Counted from the stretch's first letter, positions 1 to 5,282 are shown. The stretch is 5,282 nucleotides of DNA from an uncultured Eubacterium sp. (GCA_947367725.1 CANBFZ010000155.1:1-5282), one strand, 5' to 3'. A program made the numbers and translations. Notes: generated by a model not told the origin, from the sequence alone.

Positions 1-5
1 ATTAT

Positions 6-125
6 TTATTGTTTCTTAGGCAGAATTACACTCTTGTGTTCGCTTGTCTGCAGTAAAACTCTGATCACCAGCACTGCAGCCACCAATACGATCACTGCCG
101 CGCGAAGCCTTGCTCCAGGGCTCAC
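6..125 (-). CDS. possible 39-aa single-pass membrane peptide (low confidence)
   Basis: An open frame of 39 codons starts at GTG (123-125) and ends at TAA (6-8), beginning 29 bases after the peptidase stop. It starts (M)SPGARLR, then has a strongly hydrophobic run at about residues 9-25 (AAVIVLVAAVLVIRVLL), then a polar tail ending PKKQ. The layout of a short basic N-terminus, one membrane helix and a charged tail fits a small single-pass membrane protein. Against it: there is no good ribosome binding site (the nearest GGAG is over 20 bases upstream), the start is GTG, and an in-frame TGA lies two codons upstream, so no longer start exists. I recognise no family. It could also be chance or a decayed remnant. 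No function is proposed. Confidence 0.3.
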   Translation of the reverse strand: MSPGARLRAAVIVLVAAVLVIRVLLQTSEHKSVILPKKQ

Positions 126-154
126 ATGTCAATTATTTTACAGGATACTCCATC

Positions 155-1654
155 TTACCGCGCATATAACGTGCTAAATTTCCGCTCCAGATACGTTACA
201 TAACAGGCTGGATCGAATGCTGCGCCACAGGTCATTTCAATCAATTCCTCCGCAGTGTACAGCATACCGTGGCGATAGATCTTTTCAGTCAACCACTGAC
301 GTACTGGCGCGAAGTCCCCCTTTTCACAGCAAGCGTCTACATCCACCGCCGTACGCATGGCTTCATAAATCTGCGCGGAATAAGCAGTGCCCAAAGCATA
401 GCTCGGGAAGTATCCGAAAGCACCGCCTGCCCAGTGGGCGTCCTGCAGTACGCCGCGGGCATCATCCGGTACGTCGATGCCCAAATATTCCTTATACAGA
501 CGATTCCACTCTGCCGGAAGGTCGCTGACAGAGAGTTCCTCCGCAAAGATGCGTTTTTCCAGTTCGTAGCGCACCATCACATGCAGTGCATAGGTCAGCT
601 CGTCAGCATCGGTACGAATGAGTGACGGCTTTGCTACATTGACGGCTCGATAAAAATCTTCTGCAGTAACCCCCTCCATCTGCATAGGAAAAAGTTCCTT
701 AACCTTTGGAAAAATCAGCTTGCAAAACGGCAGACTTCTTCCAATATAATTTTCCCAAAGGCGGGATTGGGATTCATGGATTGCTGTCGTTGCTCCCGCG
801 CCCAACACAGAAAACCGAAGCGCATCATCGACAGAAAGTTCGTACATGCCATGGCCACTTTCGTGCACCACACTGAACAAATTGCTGGTCAAGTCGTCTT
901 CCAGATATTTCGTGGTAATCCGCACATCATCTTTGGAAAACTCAATGGTAAATGGATGCTCTGTTTCCCGCAAAATACAGCGGTTTTTATCGATTCCCAT
1001 CACATCCATCACATAGTCTGATAAAGCCTTCTGCGCCGCAATATCAAAAGGTCCCGCAAGAAAAGAGGTATCCGGTTGCGCAGCTTCTCCCACCACCTTG
1101 ATCAAAGGCACCAGGTTTTTACGCAGCGCGTCAAAAAACGGATCCATCTGCGCCTTGGTCATGCCCCGCTCAAACTCATTCAGCAGCGTATCATATACAT
1201 CACCGCCGGGATTGATATACGTAGCATAACGCTTCTTCATTGCAATCAGTTTTTCCAGATGTGGTGCAAAGACAGAGAAATCGTTGGTCTTTTTCGCTGT
1301 TTCCCAATTATAATTCGCTAAATTCTGCGCTTCTTCCATAGCGATCACTTCTTCTTTCGGCACCTCTTTCATCTTTTCCTGTTCAAGATGCAGTTCCTCT
1401 ACCTCCCTGCGCGTCTGAAAATCCAGCATCTCCCGCTGCGCGTACAGATCGTGTAACAGGGTTTGAAAGGTCGGATTCACTGTCAGGCTGTAAATTTCCC
1501 CACTGATGACACCCATCGTATCACTCATAGACTGGGCCGCACCTGGCGGCATCGAAGTTGAAGCGTCATAGAATAAAAGGCTGGATGCGTGGTTATACGC
1601 TTTCAACTTTTTTTGATGTTCCTTTAAGGCGATTACCTTTTCTTCCAAATTCAT
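155..1654 (-). CDS. M32 family zinc carboxypeptidase (carboxypeptidase Taq type)
   Basis: This 499-residue cytoplasmic metallopeptidase removes single residues from the C-terminus of peptides; the M32 family usually measures about 500 residues and has broad specificity apart from C-terminal proline. All hallmark motifs are visible in order: HPF (233-235), DVRIT (243-247, the family's DxRxT), the zinc-binding HESGH (264-268), HESQ (293-296, whose E294 is expected to be the third zinc ligand), the conserved IRTDADELTY block (346-355), and GVLQDAHW (401-408, GxxQDxHW) followed by GGAFGYFPSYALG. There is no signal peptide or membrane segment. An open frame extends 22 codons further upstream to a GTG at 1718-1720, but ATG 1652-1654 has an AGGAGG site 8 bases before it and gives the normal family length, so I use it. 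The gene lies downstream of a peptide importer on the same strand, which suggests a role in breaking down imported peptides (inference). The gap before it carries the octamer array, so its expression may be controlled separately. Confidence 0.96.
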   Translation of the reverse strand: MNLEEKVIALKEHQKKLKAYNHASSLLFYDASTSMPPGAAQSMSDTMGVISGEIYSLTVNPTFQTLLHDLYAQREMLDFQTRREVEELHLEQEKMKEVPKEEVIAMEEAQNLANYNWETAKKTNDFSVFAPHLEKLIAMKKRYATYINPGGDVYDTLLNEFERGMTKAQMDPFFDALRKNLVPLIKVVGEAAQPDTSFLAGPFDIAAQKALSDYVMDVMGIDKNRCILRETEHPFTIEFSKDDVRITTKYLEDDLTSNLFSVVHESGHGMYELSVDDALRFSVLGAGATTAIHESQSRLWENYIGRSLPFCKLIFPKVKELFPMQMEGVTAEDFYRAVNVAKPSLIRTDADELTYALHVMVRYELEKRIFAEELSVSDLPAEWNRLYKEYLGIDVPDDARGVLQDAHWAGGAFGYFPSYALGTAYSAQIYEAMRTAVDVDACCEKGDFAPVRQWLTEKIYRHGMLYTAEELIEMTCGAAFDPACYVTYLERKFSTLYAR

Positions 1655-1662
1655 TTTGATTT

Positions 1663-1668
1663 CCTCCT
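1663..1668 (-). promoter_or_regulatory. ribosome binding site of the M32 carboxypeptidase
   Basis: AGGAGG on the minus strand, 8 bases before ATG 1652-1654. It decides the start: the longer upstream frame beginning at GTG 1718-1720 has no comparable site and would place its start codon inside one of the array octamers. The site is 15 bases downstream of the nearest array octamer (1684-1691). Confidence 0.9.
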
Positions 1669-1713
1669 GTTTTGGTATCCCTGGTTGTGCAAATGCTTCC
1701 CTTTTACCCGCTG

Positions 1714-1747
1714 TTTGCACAACTTTTTATGGGTGAAGTTTTGCAAA
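1714..1747. repeat. imperfect hairpin joining array pairs 1 and 2
   Basis: TTTGCACAACTT (1714-1725) can pair with AAGTTTTGCAAA (1736-1747): 11 of 12 positions match, with a 10-base loop. The mismatch is C1720 opposite T1741, the one base by which the octamer at 1738 differs from the others. No T-run follows on either strand, so it does not look like a factor-independent terminator. Confidence 0.6.
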
Positions 1748-1751
1748 ACTT
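1736..1751. repeat. perfect 16-bp palindrome AAGTTTTGCAAAACTT
   Basis: The sequence equals its own reverse complement over all 16 bases. It contains the only variant octamer of the array (GTTTTGCA, 1738-1745). The T in place of G makes the octamer continue into its own inverted copy, so this one position is a closed palindrome as well as half of the second spaced pair (partner at 1770). It could be a compact dimer-binding site. Confidence 0.6.
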
Positions 1752-1808
1752 GCCTCAAAGTCTGCAATTTGCACAACCTTAAGATACAGTAGCCCGCTGC
1801 AAACGAAA

Positions 1809-1906
1809 AAAGTTGTGCATTTCACAAGAAAAAAACTCCCGCTGCACAACTTTCCTCAAAATATTTCACACGCATTCGGCTCCATCAAGCCAAAGTTGTG
1901 CATTTC
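1809..1906. repeat. 15-bp direct repeat AAAGTTGTGCATTTC within the array
   Basis: The 15-mer occurs at 1809-1823 and again at 1892-1906, 83 bases apart (7.9 turns at 10.5 bp). It extends the left octamer of pairs 3 and 4 by three bases upstream and four downstream. Other left arms do not share the TTTC extension. This suggests either a longer preferred site for some copies or a local duplication whose remaining sequence has diverged. Confidence 0.6.
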
Positions 1907-1924
1907 CATATCTTATCAATCTTT

Positions 1925-1956
1925 TTGCACAACCACGCTTCCAAAGCGTTGTGCAA
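1925..1956. repeat. hairpin joining array pairs 4 and 5
   Basis: TTGCACAA (1925-1932) pairs with TTGTGCAA (1949-1956). Inside it, CGCTT (1936-1940) pairs with AAGCG (1944-1948), closing a 3-base loop CCA and leaving a 3-base bulge at 1933-1935. This is the most compact secondary structure in the gap and would form in RNA or as a cruciform. It has no adjacent T-run on the downstream side of either strand, so it is not a typical terminator. Confidence 0.55.
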
Positions 1957-2006
1957 CATCCGGCAAACCAGACTGTTTCTGCACAACCTTCGCAAGACAA
2001 CACCGT

Positions 2007-2960
2007 TTATGCCTTGCAGCACGCCACAAAGTGACCTGGCTCTCTTTCCGCAAAGGTCAAATCAGCCACGCGGCATTCCTCTGATGCAAACGGGCATCGA
2101 TTGGCAAAACGGCAGCCCGGTTTCGGGTTAATCGGGTTGGAAACTTCGCCCTTGATGACCTCAATTTTCTTGCCCTTCATCTCGATGCTCGGTACAGGAA
2201 TGGCTGACAGCAGCGCTTTGGTGTACGGATGAATCGGATTTTTAAACAGTTCCTTGGATGGCGCTAGTTCCACACACTGTCCCAGATACATCACCGCAAT
2301 CTGGTCGGAAATGTGCCGCACAACAGAAAGGTCGTGGGTGATGAACATATAGGTCAAGTTTCGTTCGTCCTGCAGATCCATCAAAAGGTTCAAAATCTGT
2401 GCCTGAATAGATACGTCCAACGCGGAAACCGGTTCATCACAGACGATAAACTTCGGATTTAGCGCTAGGGCTCTTGCCACACCGATTCTCTGGCGGCGAC
2501 CGCCGTCCAGTTCATGCGGATATGCGCCGGAAAGACGTTCCGCAAGGCCTACGGTTTCCATCAGCTCAGAAACCTTATCAAAAACTTCCGCTCTGCTTCC
2601 GCAGGCTTTGTTAATAATCAGTGGTTCTGCAATCAACTCCTGCACACTCATACGTGGATTCAGGCTGGAATACGGATCCTGGAAAATCATCTGCATATCC
2701 TGCCTGATTTTATGAATCTGTTTATGCTTATAATCCGTAATATCGTTTCCATCGAAGATAATTTTGCCGTCGGTCGGCGCATGGAGTTTCAAAACAGTCC
2801 GTCCCAGCGTGGACTTTCCGCAGCCAGATTCGCCTACAACGCCCAGGGTTTCCCCTTCGTTGATAGACAGCGTAACGCCATCCACTGCGTGAAGCTGTAC
2901 CCCTTTGGATATATCAAAGTACTTCTTGAGGTTTTGTAATTCTATTAACGGTTTTCCCAC
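2007..2960 (-). CDS. dppF: peptide ABC transporter ATP-binding protein, DppF/OppF type
   Basis: A 317-residue cytoplasmic ATPase, predicted to pair with the DppD-type protein and power peptide import through the DppB/DppC channel. Visible motifs: Walker A GESGCGKST (43-51), Q-loop Q94 in FQDPYSSLNP, Walker B with catalytic glutamate (D175, E176), D-loop SALD (179-182) and H-loop H209. The signature at 151-155 reads LDGGR where the family usually has LSGGQ; the rest of that block (RQRIGVARAL) is normal. The C-terminal oligopeptide-transporter extension carries C283, C289, C296 and C314/C315, a cysteine pattern known in the family and linked in at least one homologue to an iron-sulfur cluster. 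The start is GTG (2958-2960), 2 bases after the dppD stop, with AAGGAGG 7 bases upstream, so translation is probably coupled. The choice between di- and oligopeptide substrate cannot be made from sequence alone. Last gene of the importer cluster. Confidence 0.95.
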   Translation of the reverse strand: MGKPLIELQNLKKYFDISKGVQLHAVDGVTLSINEGETLGVVGESGCGKSTLGRTVLKLHAPTDGKIIFDGNDITDYKHKQIHKIRQDMQMIFQDPYSSLNPRMSVQELIAEPLIINKACGSRAEVFDKVSELMETVGLAERLSGAYPHELDGGRRQRIGVARALALNPKFIVCDEPVSALDVSIQAQILNLLMDLQDERNLTYMFITHDLSVVRHISDQIAVMYLGQCVELAPSKELFKNPIHPYTKALLSAIPVPSIEMKGKKIEVIKGEVSNPINPKPGCRFANRCPFASEECRVADLTFAEREPGHFVACCKA

Positions 2961-2962
2961 GA

Positions 2963-3949
2963 TTATACCTCCTTCGCCATGTTCTCAAAAAGATGGCATC
3001 TAATTTTGTGCGTGCCGGAAACAGCTTCTTCTGGATGAACTTCTCTGCACTGTTCCGTGCACTTTGGACATCTCGGTGAGAAATAGCAGCCGCTTGGCAG
3101 GGCGGTCGGATCAGGCATCATGCCGTCGATTGGGTGCAGTCTTTCTTCGTCTCCTTCCAGGCTTGGAATTGATCCGAATAACCCTACCGTATACGGATGG
3201 TGCGCATCACCTGTGAAAATATCCTCTACTGTACCATACTCGATGATTTCACCAGCATACATAACAGCCACCTTATCACAGGTCTGTGCGACAATCCCAA
3301 GGTCATGGGTGATCATTATCATAGCCGTATCCAGCTTTTCCTTCAGTTCCTGCATCATAGCCAGTACCTGCGCCTGAATGGTTACATCCAGGGCTGTAGT
3401 CGGCTCATCTGCAATGAGAAGTCCCGGATTGCAGGCAAGGGCAATCGCAATGACAACACGTTGTTTCATCCCACCGGAGAACTGGTGCGGATAATCTTTT
3501 TTTCTGGCAGCTGGAATGCCTACAAGCTCCAGTACTTCTTCCACTCGAGCATCGATCACTTCCTTACTTCTGCCCTGATCATCATGGAGCTGTAGAGACT
3601 CTGCAATCTGATCCCCTACAGTCAAAACCGGATTCAGCGCCGTCATTGGATCCTGGAAAATCATAGATACCTTCTCGCCGCGGATTTTCTGCATTTCCTT
3701 CTCGGAAAGTTCCAGTACGTTTCTACCCTCTAGTTCAATGCTGCCATTTCTAATCTGCGCCGTACGCTCCGGCAGCAGACGAAGAATGGAAAGTGCCGTC
3801 GTCGTTTTTCCTGCGCCGGTTTCTCCCACCAACCCCAGGGTTTCTCCTTTATCCAGATCAAAGGAGATGTTGTTGACTGCATAAACTGTTTCCAAATCCG
3901 TCTTATAGATCACTTCCAGGTCCTTCACCTGTAAGAATTTTTCTTTCAT
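2963..3949 (-). CDS. dppD: peptide ABC transporter ATP-binding protein, DppD/OppD type
   Basis: A 328-residue ATPase, partner of the DppF-type subunit on the cytoplasmic face of the importer. Motifs: Walker [10 protein letters not shown] (42-50), Q-loop Q99 in [10 protein letters not shown], signature FSGGM (157-161) followed by [10 protein letters not shown], Walker B LLIADE (177-182), D-loop TALD (185-188) and H-loop H215. The FSGGM form and the [11 protein letters not shown] block are typical of DppD/OppD. The C-terminal extension has C288, C294, C301 and C318, the family's four-cysteine arrangement, plus an extra C297. An ATG five codons upstream (3962-3964) directly abuts the dppC stop but has only a weak site before it. 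ATG 3947-3949 has GGAGGG 7 bases upstream and gives a length close to E. coli DppD, so I use it. The distance from the dppC stop is then 15 bases. Confidence 0.95.
   Translation of the reverse strand: MKEKFLQVKDLEVIYKTDLETVYAVNNISFDLDKGETLGLVGETGAGKTTTALSILRLLPERTAQIRNGSIELEGRNVLELSEKEMQKIRGEKVSMIFQDPMTALNPVLTVGDQIAESLQLHDDQGRSKEVIDARVEEVLELVGIPAARKKDYPHQFSGGMKQRVVIAIALACNPGLLIADEPTTALDVTIQAQVLAMMQELKEKLDTAMIMITHDLGIVAQTCDKVAVMYAGEIIEYGTVEDIFTGDAHHPYTVGLFGSIPSLEGDEERLHPIDGMMPDPTALPSGCYFSPRCPKCTEQCREVHPEEAVSGTHKIRCHLFENMAKEV
2968..2974 (-). promoter_or_regulatory. ribosome binding site of dppF inside the end of dppD
   Basis: AAGGAGG, 7 bases before GTG 2958-2960. It lies within the last sense codons of dppD (AAG GAG GTA), so terminating ribosomes would keep the site open and feed re-initiation at dppF. 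It supports the GTG start. Confidence 0.85.
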
Positions 3950-3956
3950 CTTATAT

Positions 3957-3962
3957 CCCTCC
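3957..3962 (-). promoter_or_regulatory. ribosome binding site that selects the dppD start
   Basis: GGAGGG on the minus strand, 7 bases before ATG 3947-3949. It overlaps the alternative upstream ATG (3962-3964) by one base, so initiation at the upstream codon would hide the site. This favours the downstream start. Confidence 0.75.
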
Positions 3963-3964
3963 AT

Positions 3965-4831
3965 TTAATCTTTCAGCTTTGGATCCAGCGCATCTCTCAG
4001 CCCGTCACCGGCAAGGTTAAAGCACAGTGCTGCCAGGACGATGAAGATACCCGGAATATACAAAAGATACGGCGCGTTAAACATATACTGTCTCGCATCG
4101 GAGAGCAATGCCCCCCACTCTGGTGCAGGCGGCTGTACGCCCATGCCCAGGAAAGAAAGTCCGGAAGCGGATAAAATCATACTGGAAACGTTCATGGTCG
4201 TCGTTACAATGATTGGACCCAGCGCATTTGGAATCACGTATTTTAAAATAATACGCAGGTCAGAACCGCCATAAGACCTTGCTGCTTCAATATAATCGTT
4301 GTCAATGACAGTCAGCACCACAGAACGCACCATACGTACCATGCTCGGCACACAGGATATGGTAATTGCAATGAGCAGATTCCTAAGATTCGCACCCAGC
4401 GCCGCTACAACAGCCAGCGACAGCAGAATCGGCGGAACCGTCATCACTACGTCCACAAGACGCATAATCACATTATCGACCGTTTTGCCGTAATAGCCTG
4501 CTACTGCACCAAGCAGTCCACCGATGAGCAGGGCAAAGATACTGGTAGAAATGCCGATAAGCAGAGAATATCTGGAACCGTGGACAATCCGAGCAAAGAG
4601 GTCTCTGCCGATTTCATCGGTGCCAAACCAGTGGTCGGCACTTGGTCCCTGCAGTCTGTTTGCAGGATCCTGTGTGATTGCCTCCTGATACGGCACAATC
4701 AAATCTGCAAAGATCGCAATCAGCAGAATAAAAACCAGAAGTACAAGGCCCAGCATAGCAGTCTTACTTTTTTTGAATCTACGCCAGATTTCTTTCACCT
4801 GGCTGTTCTTTTTCGATGTTTTCTTGTTCAT
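3965..4831 (-). CDS. dppC: peptide ABC transporter permease, DppC/OppC type
   Basis: A 288-residue inner-membrane permease that forms the translocation channel with the DppB-type subunit. The N-terminus is short, polar and lysine-rich, followed by a first membrane helix at about 25-46 and the conserved HWFGTDEIGRDLFARIVHG block (67-85) that marks the DppC/OppC branch. Five further membrane segments are expected near 89-113, 122-146, 149-172, 204-228 and 256-275. The EAA loop that docks on the ATPases starts at E182 (EAARSYGGSDLRIILKYVIPN, central glycines 188-189). The end DGLRDALDPKLKD is typical. ATG 4829-4831 has AGGAGG 10 bases upstream, and the gap to the dppB stop is 18 bases. The length is normal and nothing looks broken. 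Confidence 0.96.
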   Translation of the reverse strand: MNKKTSKKNSQVKEIWRRFKKSKTAMLGLVLLVFILLIAIFADLIVPYQEAITQDPANRLQGPSADHWFGTDEIGRDLFARIVHGSRYSLLIGISTSIFALLIGGLLGAVAGYYGKTVDNVIMRLVDVVMTVPPILLSLAVVAALGANLRNLLIAITISCVPSMVRMVRSVVLTVIDNDYIEAARSYGGSDLRIILKYVIPNALGPIIVTTTMNVSSMILSASGLSFLGMGVQPPAPEWGALLSDARQYMFNAPYLLYIPGIFIVLAALCFNLAGDGLRDALDPKLKD

Positions 4832-4841
4832 ATGTAAGTTC

Positions 4842-4847
4842 CCTCCT
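4842..4847 (-). promoter_or_regulatory. ribosome binding site of dppC
   Basis: AGGAGG within the 18-base dppB-dppC gap, 10 bases before ATG 4829-4831, slightly longer than the 7 to 8 bases used by the other genes here. Confidence 0.75.
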
Positions 4848-4849
4848 GA

Positions 4850-5282
4850 TTAACTCTTATACTTGGCCTTTAGCCTTGGATCTATATATGCGTAGAGCAA
4901 ATCGACGATCAGCATAATCAGACAGAACAGAACTGCCAAAAACAGTGTCGCTGCCATGACAGTCGGCGTATCCTTTTGACGAATTGCCGTCACCATCAGC
5001 TGACCAACACCCGGTACACCAAATACGGTTTCGATGATGACTGCGCCGCCAAGACTTGCACCAAAACCCATACCAATCGAGGTCAAAACCGGCAGCAGTG
5101 CATTTTTTAGTGCATGACGGAAAATGACGATTTTAGACGGTGCCCCTTTGGATTTTGCCGTTCTGATATAATCCATACGAATGGTTTCCAACATGGTGGA
5201 ACGTGTCAGACGAATATCCGCTGCGATGTTAGACAGACTCAGAGTTATTACCGGCAGAATGTAACCCTGCCAGGAATCCAGT
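4850..5282 (-). CDS. dppB: peptide ABC transporter permease, DppB/OppB type (N-terminal part outside window)
   Basis: The last 143 codons of a permease whose beginning lies beyond the right edge. The frame is open to the edge, reading LDSWQGYILPVITLSLSNIA at its visible start. It contains the family block RLTRSTMLETIRMDYIRTAKSKG, in which DYIRTAKSKG is the EAA-type loop that contacts the ATPases, then RHALKNALLPVLT, a glycine-rich membrane segment with GGAVIIETVFGVPGVGQL, and a final membrane helix (about MAATLFLAVLFCLIMLIVDL) ending YAYIDPRLK. The family is usually about 310 to 340 residues, so a little under half is seen. An internal ATG at 5192-5194 is not the start, because conserved sequence continues upstream of it. 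First gene of the visible operon part; partner of DppC in the channel. Confidence 0.95.
   Translation of the reverse strand, partial: LDSWQGYILPVITLSLSNIAADIRLTRSTMLETIRMDYIRTAKSKGAPSKIVIFRHALKNALLPVLTSIGMGFGASLGGAVIIETVFGVPGVGQLMVTAIRQKDTPTVMAATLFLAVLFCLIMLIVDLLYAYIDPRLKAKYKS

Larger units (their letters stand above)
1684..1987. repeat. array of ten alternating, helically phased GTTGTGCA/TGCACAAC octamers
   Basis: This fills the 352-base gap between dppF and the peptidase start (1655-2006). GTTGTGCA reads on the plus strand at 1684, 1738 (variant GTTTTGCA), 1812, 1895 and 1948. Its complement TGCACAAC reads at 1716, 1770, 1843, 1926 and 1980. Orientation alternates without exception. Five inverted pairs result: 1684-1723, 1738-1777, 1812-1850, 1895-1933 and 1948-1987, each with a 23- or 24-base interior of unrelated sequence. 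The linkers between pairs are 14, 34, 44 and 14 bases. Start-to-start distances are 32, 22, 32, 42, 31, 52, 31, 22 and 32, each within about 0.1 turn of a whole number of 10.5-bp turns. Flanks are often A-rich on the 5' side (AAAGTTGTGCA). No copies continue into either gene. I see no convincing promoter or factor-independent terminator in the gap, and the plus-strand open frames there look like chance. It does not match the operators I considered (Rex, CIRCE, LexA, CodY, CcpA) or the DnaA box. It could be a multi-site operator, a hairpin series in the leader, or an extragenic repeat element. Confidence 0.9.

Noticed and set aside
127..132. TTGACA as a -35 promoter box on the minus strand before the small open frame
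   Set aside because: At the usual 17-base spacing the sequence is GGCTTC, which is not a -10 element, so a single hexamer match is not enough.
269..625. Plus-strand open frame of 118 codons opposite the carboxypeptidase
   Set aside because: Antisense to conserved M32 coding sequence with no independent support.
1813..1827. Rex-like site TTGTG-N5-CACAA
   Set aside because: Rex sites have the form TTGTGAA-N4-TTCACAA with 8 bases between TTGTG and CACAA; here the gap is 5, and other array pairs lack this arrangement.
1862..1917. Minus-strand promoter for the peptidase with a -10 such as GATAAGATAT
   Set aside because: No matching -35 at 16-18 bases beyond TTGTGC, which is part of the array octamer; too weak to call.
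1684..1987. CRISPR array
   Set aside because: The repeats are only 8 bases, alternate in orientation, and the intervals between them differ (14 to 44 bases); there is no 25-40 base direct repeat and no cas gene in the window.
1684..1987. DnaA boxes or replication origin
   Set aside because: The DnaA box is TTATNCACA; the octamer with its A/T flanks does not give it, and there is no AT-rich unwinding region or dnaA/dnaN neighbour.
1925..1987. Rho-independent terminator after dppF
   Set aside because: The hairpins here are not followed by a T-run on the minus strand; the T-rich stretch at 1922-1926 is on the wrong strand and side.
1813..2131. Several overlapping plus-strand open frames of 73 to 89 codons across the gap and the end of dppF
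   Set aside because: They overlap each other in different frames, run through the octamer array and into dppF antisense, have no good ribosome binding site, and show no recognisable domain.
2514..2939. Plus-strand open frame of 141 codons opposite dppF
   Set aside because: Wholly antisense to a conserved ATPase gene; the residues show no family features and it looks like a shadow of the dppF reading frame.

Overview
The window reads as one transcriptional direction (all confident genes on the minus strand) from a mid-GC anaerobic Firmicute, most likely a member of the Clostridia. This guess rests on strong AGGAGG-type ribosome binding sites before every complete gene, tight gene packing, and the style of the Dpp/Opp and M32 proteins. 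No ribosomal or taxonomic marker is present, so the genus is not assigned.

From right to left (the direction of transcription) the window holds most of a peptide ABC importer. In order: the C-terminal part of the DppB-type permease (runs off the window at 5282), the complete DppC-type permease, the DppD-type ATPase and the DppF-type ATPase. The genes are 2 to 18 bases apart and each complete one has its own Shine-Dalgarno site, so they almost certainly form one operon. The substrate-binding protein and the operon promoter are not in view. Downstream of dppF, after a 352-base gap, lies a complete M32 (Taq-type) zinc carboxypeptidase. A plausible division of labour is import of short peptides followed by trimming from the C-terminus in the cytoplasm. 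Between the peptidase stop and the left edge there is only a possible 39-codon single-pass membrane peptide.

The part that ordinary annotation does not explain is the dppF-to-peptidase gap. It holds ten copies (nine perfect, one with a single mismatch) of the octamer GTTGTGCA/TGCACAAC, in strictly alternating orientation (+ - + - + - + - + -) between 1684 and 1987. They form five inverted pairs with a constant 23- or 24-base interior of unrelated sequence. All nine start-to-start distances (32, 22, 32, 42, 31, 52, 31, 22, 32) lie close to whole multiples of 10.5 bp, so all ten copies would lie on one face of the helix. The array fills the gap almost exactly and stops at both gene borders. It may be a cooperative protein-binding array, a set of alternative hairpins in the peptidase leader, or an unusual extragenic repeat element; the sequence alone does not decide. 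A second, smaller oddity is the DppF-type ATPase, whose ABC signature reads LDGGR instead of LSGGQ while its partner DppD keeps FSGGM.
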